Assembly (NCBI GenBank): GCA_029983705.1
Contig: JASBYZ010000070.1
Location: 1 to 7,758, forward strand
Origin: Coriobacteriales bacterium
GTDB lineage: Bacteria; Actinomycetota; Coriobacteriia; Coriobacteriales; JAEZZM01
Reading direction: 5' to 3'
DNA length: 7,758 nucleotides
Shown: positions 1 to 6,911 of the stretch, in pieces
Layout of the letters: each line of letters opens with the position of its first letter
Numbering within the stretch: the stretch's first letter is position 1
Notes under the pieces: model-generated
Told to the model about the DNA's origin: nothing
Seen by the model: the letters and a program-made list of their open reading frames with translations, nothing else
The model's database searches: none
Position numbers and translations under genes: made by a program

Positions 1-1007
1 CCATGTGTGAGCATGCTGAAGGTGAGCTTGGTTATTCTAATGACCTTTGTGCATATTCACGTATCAGTATGGCATTTGCAGATCTTGGCAAAACTCCTAA
101 TGGCGAGCAGGACATGCCGCTACCGGACTTTGTTCTATGTGCAAACAATATTTGTAATTGCATGATTAAGTGGTATGAGAACTTAGGCGAGATGTTAGAC
201 ATACCTGTAATCATGATTGATATCCCTTATGGCGAGGATTATGAACCTGATCAAAAGAGAATAGATTATATTCGTGGTCAGTTTAAAGATGCTATTAAGC
301 AGCTTGAAGAGATAACTGGTAAGAAATGGGATGATGAGCGCTTTAAAGAGGTTATGGAAATCTCACAGCGCACGGCTACTGCATGGCTTAAAGCTGCAAG
401 CTATGCAAATTATAAACCATCTCCATTAAATGGCTTTGACCTCTTTAATCACATGGCTGTTGCAGTTACTGCTCGTGGAACTATTGAGGCAGCAGAAGCT
501 TTTGAACAACTTGCTGAAGAATATGAGCAGGCGGTAAAAGATGGTACTTCAACTTATAAAGTTGAAGAGAAAAACAGAATTCTTTTTGAAGGAATTGCAT
601 GCTGGCCATACTTGCGTGCTACAAGTGCGCCATTAAAAGGAAACAATATAAATGTAACAGCTACAGTTTATGCTGCAGCTTTTGGCATTAAATACAGCAC
701 CATTGACGAAATGATGGCTGCATATGCGCTAGTACCTAATTCAATTAATCTTGAGCGCGCTGTGGCTCTTCGTGAAGATGCCTGCCGCGCAGGTAAGGTT
801 GATGGAGCTCTAGTACATATTAACCGCTCATGCAAATTATGGAGTGGTATTGCTCTTGAAATGGGCAGAAGACTTGAAAAGAATCTTGACATTCCTGTAG
901 TTACCTTCGATGGTGACCAGTCTGACCCTCGCAACTTTATTGAGGCTCAATATGATACTCGTGTACAAGGACTGGTAGAGCTCATGAACGAAAAGAAGGG
1001 AAACTAA
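1..1007 (+). CDS. 2-hydroxyacyl-CoA dehydratase alpha subunit, 5'-truncated by the window (HgdA/HadB/FldB family)
   Basis: This is the larger catalytic subunit of the [4Fe-4S] 2-hydroxyacyl-CoA dehydratase family, which removes water from 2-hydroxyacyl-CoA through a ketyl-radical mechanism after one-electron reduction by an activator. The 334 residues visible from the ATG at base 3 are probably not the whole protein. Family members have roughly 400 or more residues, and the visible part already opens at a conserved Cys block (YSNDLCAYSR, residues 11-20), so about 70-90 N-terminal residues lie upstream. Other family marks are the CANNICNCMIKWYE segment (residues 46-59, with Cys46, Cys51 and Cys53), IPVIMIDIPY (67-76) and the C-terminal HINRSCKLW block (272-280, Cys277). 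Cys16, one cysteine of the 46-53 group and Cys277 are the likely cluster ligands by family pattern. It ends one base before the beta gene, which is typical of the co-translated heterodimer. Substrate specificity is unknown; benzoyl-CoA reductase subunits are more distant relatives. Confidence 0.9.
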   Translation, partial: MCEHAEGELGYSNDLCAYSRISMAFADLGKTPNGEQDMPLPDFVLCANNICNCMIKWYENLGEMLDIPVIMIDIPYGEDYEPDQKRIDYIRGQFKDAIKQLEEITGKKWDDERFKEVMEISQRTATAWLKAASYANYKPSPLNGFDLFNHMAVAVTARGTIEAAEAFEQLAEEYEQAVKDGTSTYKVEEKNRILFEGIACWPYLRATSAPLKGNNINVTATVYAAAFGIKYSTIDEMMAAYALVPNSINLERAVALREDACRAGKVDGALVHINRSCKLWSGIALEMGRRLEKNLDIPVVTFDGDQSDPRNFIEAQYDTRVQGLVELMNEKKGN

Positions 1008-1008
1008 G

Positions 1009-2136
1009 ATGTCTCAAGTTAAAGAAGTAGTTGCAGAGCTTTCAGAAATTGCTCAAAACCCTGGTAAGCAACTTGATAAATTCATCCAGGATGGTAAGCG
1101 TGTTATTGGTGTAAGTCCTTATCACAATCCAGAGGAGCTTGTGTATGCTGCAGGCGCTATACCATTCGGTGTTTGGGGCGCAGTAGGTCAGGCTATTGAG
1201 GCTCGTCAATATTTCCCTCCATTTTACTGCTCAATTTGTCAAATGAGTTTAGAGATGGGTCTCACTCATAAACTTGATCAACTTTCAGGTATGATGATTA
1301 CCACCCTTTGCGACACACTTAAAGCTTTTACTCAAAACTGGAAAGCTGGTGTTCAAGATGTGCCCCTTATTTTTGTATCACAGCCTCAGAATAATCAGTG
1401 TGAAGCTGGAAAAGAGTACGTATTACGTTCATACACTGAAGTAAAAGACAAAATCCAAGAGTGTGCTCATCACATTATTTCTGATGAAGAGCTTAGAGCT
1501 GCTATCAATTTGTATAACGAATGGCGTAAGGCTATGCGCGAGTTTATCGAATTAGCAGGTAAGCGACCAACTGTGATTTCCCCAATTGAACGTGCTCACG
1601 TAATTAGCGCAAGCTATTTTATGGATAAGGCAGATCACCTAGAAAAACTCAAAGAACTCAATGAGGCTTTATCTCAGGAACCTGAGTCTTTAGGAGATTA
1701 TAAGCCAATTGTTCTTTCAGGAATTTATCAAGATATTCCAGCGATTTTGGACTTACTGGAGGAGCATAAATTTACTGCTGTAGCTGATGATTTAGCAAAA
1801 GAATCAAGAAACGTTGCCGTAGATGTTCAAGATACAGGTGATGCTCTTCCAGATTTATCTGCTGCTTTTTCAAATGTTGAAGCTGATTCTTTAGTTTATG
1901 ACCCAAATAAAAAGCACATCGATAAAGTAATTTCGCTCGCACAGGATAATGATGCAAAAGGCATTGTAATTTTGCTTGCAAAATTCTGTGATCCAGAAGA
2001 ATTTGATGCACCGCTTATTGTAAAAGCGGCTCAAGAACAAAATATTCCTGCAGTTGTAATTGAAATTGATCAGTCAACTGAAAGCTATGAGCAAGCAAAT
2101 ACTAAGCTTGAAACTTTTGCTGAGATTTTAAATTAA
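1009..2136 (+). CDS. 2-hydroxyacyl-CoA dehydratase beta subunit (HgdB/HadC/FldC family)
   Basis: This is the second, smaller subunit of the dehydratase heterodimer and is predicted to hold the other [4Fe-4S] cluster. Its 375 residues match the usual length of this subunit. Family marks in order are an N-terminal helix followed by GVSPYHNPEELVYAAGAIPFGVWG (residues 34-57), the FYCSICQMSLEMG segment (72-84, Cys74 and Cys77), TTLCDTLKAFTQNWK (98-112, Cys101) and KFCDPEEFDAP (325-335, Cys327). One cysteine of the 74/77 pair, Cys101 and Cys327 are the probable cluster ligands. The start is supported by an AGAAGGG Shine-Dalgarno 8 bases ahead of the ATG, and only one base separates it from the alpha stop codon. 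The protein is cytoplasmic, with no signal peptide. The substrate cannot be deduced. The activator lies downstream of ACD1 rather than beside this pair, unlike the hgdCAB, hadIBC and fldIBC orders I remember. Confidence 0.92.
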   Translation: MSQVKEVVAELSEIAQNPGKQLDKFIQDGKRVIGVSPYHNPEELVYAAGAIPFGVWGAVGQAIEARQYFPPFYCSICQMSLEMGLTHKLDQLSGMMITTLCDTLKAFTQNWKAGVQDVPLIFVSQPQNNQCEAGKEYVLRSYTEVKDKIQECAHHIISDEELRAAINLYNEWRKAMREFIELAGKRPTVISPIERAHVISASYFMDKADHLEKLKELNEALSQEPESLGDYKPIVLSGIYQDIPAILDLLEEHKFTAVADDLAKESRNVAVDVQDTGDALPDLSAAFSNVEADSLVYDPNKKHIDKVISLAQDNDAKGIVILLAKFCDPEEFDAPLIVKAAQEQNIPAVVIEIDQSTESYEQANTKLETFAEILN

Positions 2137-2149
2137 TTATTAGATAAAG

Positions 2150-2176
2150 GTCCAAGCCTCTAGAAGAGGCTTGGAC
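2150..2176 (+). terminator. Perfect 12-bp intercistronic hairpin without U-tract
   Basis: The left arm GTCCAAGCCTCT (2150-2161) pairs perfectly with AGAGGCTTGGAC (2165-2176) around a 3-base AGA loop. The stem ends only 3 bases from the GGGAAAGG ribosome-binding region of ACD1. No run of T follows, so it does not look like an efficient intrinsic terminator. It could be a partial attenuator, a 3'-end stabiliser of a dehydratase-only mRNA, an RNase processing site, or a structure that affects ribosome access to ACD1. The hairpin is seen directly; its function is inferred. Confidence 0.6.
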
Positions 2177-2178
2177 TT

Positions 2179-2186
2179 GGGAAAGG
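2179..2186 (+). promoter_or_regulatory. Ribosome-binding site that fixes the GTG start of ACD1
   Basis: The GGGAAAGG sequence sits 7 bases ahead of the GTG at 2194. There is no nearby in-frame ATG at the expected N terminus, and translation from this GTG gives MDFAKTDEQELL, which resembles the MDF..xDEQEL start of E. coli CaiA as I remember it. This makes GTG the likely true start. Confidence 0.75.
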
Positions 2187-2193
2187 TACTATT

Positions 2194-3348
2194 GTGGATT
2201 TTGCAAAAACTGATGAGCAGGAACTCCTTATTGAGAGTATTGAAGAATTTTGTAGCCGCTACTTTAACGAAGATCTCATTGAAAGCATGTATGAAAATGG
2301 AAGTGTAACCGATGAGATTTTAAAGGAATACCTTGAGGCCGGCTTTGGTTTAATGGGAATACCTGAAGAGTATGGTGGAATACCTTGCGATAAAGTTACT
2401 CTTGGTATTTTAACTGAGGAATTCGCTCACCATGCAGGCTGCGTAACTTCTTTCCTTAATAATACGCTCGCTATGTCTGACATGATTGAGTTTGGCTCAG
2501 AAAAGCAGATTGAATTCTGCATGAACGCATATATGGAATCTGGTAAACCAATTTTTTCACTTGGTTTTTCAGAACCTGCAGCGGGATCTGACAATCAAGC
2601 AATGACAAGTGTTACTAAAAAGCAAGCTGATGGGACTTACATTCTAAATGGTCAAAAAACTTGGGTTACACAAGGTGAGCTTTTACCTTATGTTTTAGTT
2701 GTTGCTAAAGATGAAGATCCATCACGTGAAAATAAGAGCATGTCTCTTTGGCTGATAGATAAAAACACTAAAGGTGTTTCAACTGCACCTCTTCATAAGA
2801 TTGGCCAACAAATAATGCCTTTCTGTGAGATGTATTTTGATGACGTTGTATTAACTGAAGACATGCGTGTAGGTGAAAAAGGCGTAGGCTTTGTCAATCT
2901 AATGAAAAACTTCGAGATGGAGCGTTGTTTGATTGTTGCACAATGTTTAGGTTGTGCTCAGGCAGCTTTAGAAGATGCTGCTCAATACGCCACAATGCGT
3001 GAAACTTTTGGCAGACCTATCGCAAACTTTCAACTTATCCAAGAAAAGCTCACGGATATGGAAATTGCCTTAGAAAATACAAGGAACCTACTTTACAAGA
3101 CACTTTGGAAAATGGATCAAGGGGAATCAGTGCGCTTGGATTCAGCATTGGTAAAAAGATATGGTCCAAAGGCTTGCTACGAAGTAGCTTCTGAGGCTCT
3201 TCAAATATTTGGCGGTTTAGGTTTTACTACCGAAAAACGCGTTGGCAGAATTTGGAAAGACTTACGCGGTCATATGATAGCTGGCGGTACAGACGAAATC
3301 ATGGTCTACATTGCTGGAAGACAAATAACAAAAAAGTATCAAGCTTAG
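2194..3348 (+). CDS. Acyl-CoA dehydrogenase ACD1, CaiA-like (predicted enoyl-CoA reductase with ETF)
   Basis: This is a 384-residue FAD-dependent acyl-CoA dehydrogenase of usual family length, resembling CaiA (crotonobetainyl-CoA reductase). In this context it would reduce the enoyl-CoA made by the dehydratase, taking electrons from the ETF encoded downstream. It shows the alpha-helical N-terminal domain with IPEEYGGIP (residues 56-64), the beta-domain motifs FSEPAAGSD (125-133) and KTWVTQG (155-161, flavin-stacking Trp157), the FAD-contact segment RETFGRP (269-275) and LQIFGGLGF (336-344). At the position where medium- and short-chain enzymes carry the catalytic Glu (the EGT motif) it has Gly364. 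Instead it has Glu243 in FEMERCL, the helix-G position used as base in isovaleryl-CoA and long-chain dehydrogenases and also present in CaiA. It is therefore expected to be active. It starts with GTG after a strong hairpin. The substrate is uncertain: aryl-acryloyl, branched or short-chain enoyl-CoA. Confidence 0.9.
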   Translation: MDFAKTDEQELLIESIEEFCSRYFNEDLIESMYENGSVTDEILKEYLEAGFGLMGIPEEYGGIPCDKVTLGILTEEFAHHAGCVTSFLNNTLAMSDMIEFGSEKQIEFCMNAYMESGKPIFSLGFSEPAAGSDNQAMTSVTKKQADGTYILNGQKTWVTQGELLPYVLVVAKDEDPSRENKSMSLWLIDKNTKGVSTAPLHKIGQQIMPFCEMYFDDVVLTEDMRVGEKGVGFVNLMKNFEMERCLIVAQCLGCAQAALEDAAQYATMRETFGRPIANFQLIQEKLTDMEIALENTRNLLYKTLWKMDQGESVRLDSALVKRYGPKACYEVASEALQIFGGLGFTTEKRVGRIWKDLRGHMIAGGTDEIMVYIAGRQITKKYQA

Positions 3349-3380
3349 AGCAGTGCTACACAATTATTTAAGGGGATAGC

Positions 3381-4169
3381 ATGTCTGCTAAACATTACTT
3401 TCTTGGTATAGATATAGGGTCTACAACGTCAAAATGCGTAATAGTAGATGATAAAAATAATATAGTTGGTAAATCTTTAAAAACTGGTGGTGCTGGTACT
3501 AAGTCTCCTGAAGAGGTGGTTCAGGAGTCTTTAAATCAGGCACAATTGTCAAGCAAAGACGTCGAGATTTCTTGCGCAACGGGTTACGGAAGAAAACTCA
3601 TTAACTGGACTGATTATGAATTATCTGAACTCTCATGTCATGCAATAGGTGGTAAATACCTCTTCCCAGGCGTTAGAACCATTATCGATATTGGCGGTCA
3701 GGATGCCAAAGTATTAAAGCTTGATGAACATGGTTCGATGACAAAATTTATCATGAATGACAAGTGTGCAGCAGGAACAGGAAGATTTTTAGACATGATG
3801 GCGAATGCCTTTGGAGGTAAGTCTTCTGATTTATCTTCATATGATGAAAAGTCAGAGTCAATAGCACAAATATCTTCTACCTGCTCTGTTTTTGCTGAGT
3901 CTGAGGTAATTTCAAAGCTTGCAAGTGGCGAAAGTCTTCCAAATATAGTTGCAGGTGTTCACGAATCAGTAGTTGATAGAACTGTAAGTTTAGTAAAACG
4001 CGCGGGAATTGTTGAGCCTGTAGCTATGACAGGTGGTGTAACACTAAATACCAGTTTAGTAAAACGTTTAGAAAAGAGGCTTGATGTAACCATACATACT
4101 TCACCGATTGCACAGTACAATGGCGCTTTAGGGGCGGCGCTCTATGCTAAGTCTAAATTTGAAGAATAA
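3381..4169 (+). CDS. 2-hydroxyacyl-CoA dehydratase activator, ASKHA-fold [4Fe-4S] ATPase (HgdC/HadI/FldI family)
   Basis: This protein activates the dehydratase: a homodimer with one bridging [4Fe-4S] cluster takes an electron from ferredoxin or flavodoxin and, on ATP hydrolysis, injects it into the dehydratase. Its 262 residues match the single-domain activator length. It shows the N-terminal ASKHA phosphate-binding motif GIDIGSTTSK (residues 9-18), the second phosphate motif IDIGGQDAK (102-110) and both cluster cysteines in their classic settings: NDKCAAGTGRF (Cys129) and SSTCSVFAESEVISK (Cys168). These correspond to the paired cysteines of the Acidaminococcus activator. The adenosine motif is MTGGV (216-220). 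The start is supported by AAGGGGA 4-10 bases ahead of the ATG. The 3' end overlaps the ligase gene. One unpaired activator and a two-gene dehydratase favour a 2-hydroxyacyl-CoA dehydratase over an ATP-dependent benzoyl-CoA reductase, which carries two activator-like subunits. Confidence 0.95.
   Translation: MSAKHYFLGIDIGSTTSKCVIVDDKNNIVGKSLKTGGAGTKSPEEVVQESLNQAQLSSKDVEISCATGYGRKLINWTDYELSELSCHAIGGKYLFPGVRTIIDIGGQDAKVLKLDEHGSMTKFIMNDKCAAGTGRFLDMMANAFGGKSSDLSSYDEKSESIAQISSTCSVFAESEVISKLASGESLPNIVAGVHESVVDRTVSLVKRAGIVEPVAMTGGVTLNTSLVKRLEKRLDVTIHTSPIAQYNGALGAALYAKSKFEE
4130..4134 (+). promoter_or_regulatory. Ribosome-binding site for the ligase, inside the activator gene
   Basis: AGGGG lies 9 bases ahead of the ATG at 4144 and within the activator coding sequence. 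No ATG or GTG occurs in frame between 4144 and the first conserved ligase block; only a TTG at 4159 competes, and it has no good Shine-Dalgarno. This supports the overlapping start and translational coupling of ligase to activator. Confidence 0.55.
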
Positions 4170-5727
4170 CTCGACTGGTCTTGCCGCTAATACTTTAGTC
4201 GAGCGCAATACCTGTGCAATAAGAAGTCATCTTGTTTTAGCACTTAAAGATTTTTATTTGTTTAGCCCAAATAAAGTATTAATAAATGATTCTGCGAAAA
4301 CAATGACTTATGGTGAGGCATATATTAGAAGTTTAAAGCTTCATAATACCCTTAAGGAGCAGTATCAATTAGATAAAGATGATTGGGTATGTGTCATCAC
4401 AGGTAACAACGCATGGTTCCCACTTGTACTATCAGCTCTAGAGCTTATTGCTTGCAATCTTATAGTTTATCCAAATGATAACGTGTATGTTGAAGTTGAC
4501 GATTTTTTAGATCATTCAAAATTAAAAATGATCTTTACAGATAATGAAAAGTTAGCTGAGCACATTAGCGAGACACTACACTTTGAGAATGTTGTTGTTT
4601 TACAGGAATATTCTCAATATAAAACGATAAAGGACTTAAGTAAGTTAGGCGAGATTTCGACACCAGAAAAGCATGAAGGCAATGACGTGTTGAGCATTTC
4701 TCTTTTAACTTCAGGTAGTACGGGTAAACCAAAGATTATTATACTTAATGCCCATTCATTTGTTTTGAGCAGTACTGCTCTGGCTAAATCAATTGAAATT
4801 AATAGGAAAGATAAGTGCTTTATACCAGTACCCTTCTTTCATACTTTTGGCATAGTGGCTATTTATTCTTCGATTCTTTCTCAAGCGAGCATAATTACCT
4901 TAGAAAAATATAAGGTACACCAATCACTTGATATGCAATCGGAAAATCAGGCAACCGCATACTTCGGTGTTCCTACGATGTATATACGTGAGCTAAAAGC
5001 AAATAGCCAAGATGATTGGAGTCTAAGCTCTCTCTGTAAAGGTGTTATTGCAGGATCGTATTGTCCGCCACATCTTTTTGAAGAATATGAATCTAAATAT
5101 AGGTGCAAGTTAGTTCAGAGCTATGGCATGACTGAAACATCTGCGACTCTTACAAGTACCCAACTTTATGACTCATTAGAAGTGCGAGCTCAAACTGTGG
5201 GAAAGCCTATTGCAGGGGTAGAAGTAAAAATCGGAGATTTGAGAGAGATTTATTGCAAGTCTCCTGCGCTCTACATTTACTATATCGATGAAAATGGCGT
5301 ACATAACCCAAAGCTAGATTCAGAGGGTTGGTTTCATACGGGTGATGTGGGCAGGTTTGATAAACAGAATAATCTTGTGATAGAAGGACGCTTGAAAGAC
5401 ATGATTATCAGAGGAGGGATAAATATTTTCCCTTCAGAAATAGAGAATGCCTACTCTGAGCATCCAGACATCATGGAGTGTTGTGTTATCCCTTACCCCG
5501 ATGAAGAGTTGGGCGAGCGTACATGTTTGTGCGTGCATCTTCGCGAAGATAAAGAGAGTGCTTATGATTTGCGTCAATACGCACATGGTCGTATTGCAAA
5601 GCAGAAAATACCTGATTTGGTTTTGAAGTTTGATAGTTTTCCACATCTAGCCAGTGGTAAATTGGATAAGAAGTTGATACAAACTTCTGCGCTTGAACAA
5701 ATCAATAGTATTCGTAAAGAAAGTTAA
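4144..5727 (+). CDS. AMP-forming acyl-CoA ligase (ANL superfamily, CaiC/FadD-like)
   Basis: This enzyme is predicted to make an acyl-CoA from a carboxylic acid, ATP and CoA through an acyl-adenylate, so it could prime or feed the dehydration/reduction pathway. Its 527 residues fit a stand-alone ligase. Core motifs appear in order: the P-loop LLTSGSTGKPK (residues 187-197), PFFHTFG (230-236), QSYGMTET (325-332), GWFHTGDVG (395-403), the hinge GRLKDMIIRGG (415-425) and a C-terminal ASGKLDKK (503-510) whose Lys506 should be the adenylation lysine. All key residues look intact. The 26-base overlap with the activator gene suggests coupled expression. About 40 residues precede the first conserved block, slightly long, so a TTG start at 4159 cannot be excluded. 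The acid substrate is unknown. The role resembles what has been proposed for FldL beside fldIABC in Clostridium sporogenes, or CaiC in carnitine metabolism. Confidence 0.9.
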   Translation: MLSLNLKNNSTGLAANTLVERNTCAIRSHLVLALKDFYLFSPNKVLINDSAKTMTYGEAYIRSLKLHNTLKEQYQLDKDDWVCVITGNNAWFPLVLSALELIACNLIVYPNDNVYVEVDDFLDHSKLKMIFTDNEKLAEHISETLHFENVVVLQEYSQYKTIKDLSKLGEISTPEKHEGNDVLSISLLTSGSTGKPKIIILNAHSFVLSSTALAKSIEINRKDKCFIPVPFFHTFGIVAIYSSILSQASIITLEKYKVHQSLDMQSENQATAYFGVPTMYIRELKANSQDDWSLSSLCKGVIAGSYCPPHLFEEYESKYRCKLVQSYGMTETSATLTSTQLYDSLEVRAQTVGKPIAGVEVKIGDLREIYCKSPALYIYYIDENGVHNPKLDSEGWFHTGDVGRFDKQNNLVIEGRLKDMIIRGGINIFPSEIENAYSEHPDIMECCVIPYPDEELGERTCLCVHLREDKESAYDLRQYAHGRIAKQKIPDLVLKFDSFPHLASGKLDKKLIQTSALEQINSIRKES

Positions 5728-5738
5728 GGTCCATTACT

Positions 5739-6899
5739 ATGCCAGCTATAAAAGATTTATCACAATTATTTAAAGATATAGATGACTTTGCCGAGGAACA
5801 TTTCTCAGAAGAGAAAATTCAACAATGGTGCAATTGGGGAGGCATGCCTCCTGAGGTCATTCGTGCTTTTTACCAATCAAATCTTGGTAGCTACATTTCT
5901 GCTGAAAATTTAAATAAAAAAGACTCCTTTATTTATTGTGCAGCGCTTATTGCACACCTAACACGTAAGGCGGGGACAACCTTGCCACTACTTTCAGAAG
6001 TACTGTCATTTGTACTACTTTCGTCCTTGCAGCAATATACTTCGCCAAAGGTCTTTAACGAGTTAGTATGTAAAGATAAACGCATTGATTTCTGTGAAGC
6101 TTTTTCTGAGCCAGGTGCAGGTACTAGCGCTTTTGCAATTAGAACTGAGGTTTCTTCTGAAAATGGTCAGATTTATCTTGATGGTGAAAAATCGTTTGTA
6201 ACTTCAGGCGAATTTATGTCTCGTGCACTTGTGCTTGCACACGATACCATCTATGGCCAATATGATGGTGGAATATCTTTGTGGCTTGTAGATTTAAATC
6301 AAGCGGGCGTGACTAAATGTTCTATCAATACAATTGGCCAGGAGATGACAAACCCTTCGGCAATTATTTTTAATCATGTATTACTTGATCCAGACTATCG
6401 CATAAAAACACAGGGTGATTTGGATAGTGTACTTAAACGCCAATTTAATTTAGGTAGATTGCTTGTCTGTGCTTCTAGTTTAGGACTTGCTCTTGCTGCG
6501 ATGGACGATGCAGTGCATTACGCCTCAAAAAAGCAATCAAGTGGCAAATATTTGTATGCTTTACCACAAATTCAGGAAAAATTTGCTGATATGCTTTCAA
6601 AAATTAAAGCCATGCAAGCTCTTATTTTAAATGCTGCAAATCTAGCACATAAAAATGATTCTGAATTTGTTCTCGCTACTTCATTAATGAAATATTACGT
6701 ACCTCGTGCAGCGAGTGATGTAGCTTCTCAAGCACTTCAAATTTTTGGAGGAGTTGGCTACACCAACCAAATTCGTGTAAGCAGAATCTGGAAGGATTGT
6801 CGAGGTAATCAAATAGCTCAAGGTACAGATGAAGTAATGGTTCATTCCATATCTAAGCAACTTATCAGAAGTTACGATTCAGTTTTACAAACATTATAG
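5739..6899 (+). CDS. Divergent acyl-CoA dehydrogenase-like protein ACD2 lacking the usual catalytic glutamates
   Basis: This is a 386-residue full-length homologue of ACD1, clearest in the C-terminal half (for example QALQIFGGVGY, residues 331-341, and RVSRIWKDCRG, 346-356). It keeps the substrate/FAD loop FSEPGAGTS (122-130) and the beta-domain motif KSFVTSG (151-157), where Phe153 replaces the usual flavin-stacking Trp. The helix-G position that is Glu243 in ACD1 is Gly239 (FNLGRLL), and the EGT-motif Glu position is Gln361 (AQGTDEV), so neither known catalytic base is present. The FAD-contact segment RETFGR of ACD1 reads KQSSGK (265-270). It may be a non-catalytic partner of ACD1, a binding or structural subunit, or an enzyme with a displaced base. 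The frame is intact across the whole length, so it is not a recent pseudogene. The start is supported by TAAGG, overlapping the ligase stop, 9 bases upstream. Confidence 0.85.
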   Translation: MPAIKDLSQLFKDIDDFAEEHFSEEKIQQWCNWGGMPPEVIRAFYQSNLGSYISAENLNKKDSFIYCAALIAHLTRKAGTTLPLLSEVLSFVLLSSLQQYTSPKVFNELVCKDKRIDFCEAFSEPGAGTSAFAIRTEVSSENGQIYLDGEKSFVTSGEFMSRALVLAHDTIYGQYDGGISLWLVDLNQAGVTKCSINTIGQEMTNPSAIIFNHVLLDPDYRIKTQGDLDSVLKRQFNLGRLLVCASSLGLALAAMDDAVHYASKKQSSGKYLYALPQIQEKFADMLSKIKAMQALILNAANLAHKNDSEFVLATSLMKYYVPRAASDVASQALQIFGGVGYTNQIRVSRIWKDCRGNQIAQGTDEVMVHSISKQLIRSYDSVLQTL

Positions 6900-6911
6900 G
6901 AGAAAAGTATT

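Noticed and set aside
3..5. ATG at base 3 as the true start of the dehydratase alpha gene
   Set aside because: The reading begins directly at a conserved Cys-containing block, no ribosome-binding site can be seen in two bases, and the protein would be about 70-90 residues shorter than its family. It is treated as an internal Met of a gene cut by the window.
1772..2011. 79-codon minus-strand open frame rich in Leu, Gln and His
   Set aside because: It is antisense to the well-supported dehydratase beta gene. Its Leu/Gln/His-rich composition is what the reverse complement of that sequence gives, and it has no recognisable domain. The other minus-strand frames at 32-214, 668-934 and 5434-5646 were rejected for the same reason.
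1..2136. ATP-dependent benzoyl-CoA reductase instead of a dehydratase
   Set aside because: That enzyme has two additional activator-like subunits and a ferredoxin gene nearby. Here there is one single-domain activator and two D-component-like subunits, followed by an acyl-CoA dehydrogenase and an ETF, which fits dehydration then enoyl reduction.
2137..2149. Possible -10-like AT-rich stretch (TTATTAGATAAAG region) as an internal promoter for ACD1
   Set aside because: There is no matching -35 element at proper spacing, and AT-rich hexamers are common in this composition.
4767..4780. 14-base perfect palindrome GAGCAGTACTGCTC
   Set aside because: It lies inside the ligase coding sequence, far from any start, has no second copy that I noticed, and about one palindrome of this size is expected by chance in a window this long.
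5739..6899. ACD2 as a pseudogene
   Set aside because: The frame is uninterrupted at full family length, has its own ribosome-binding site, and retains many fold motifs. The loss is limited to catalytic and FAD-contact positions.
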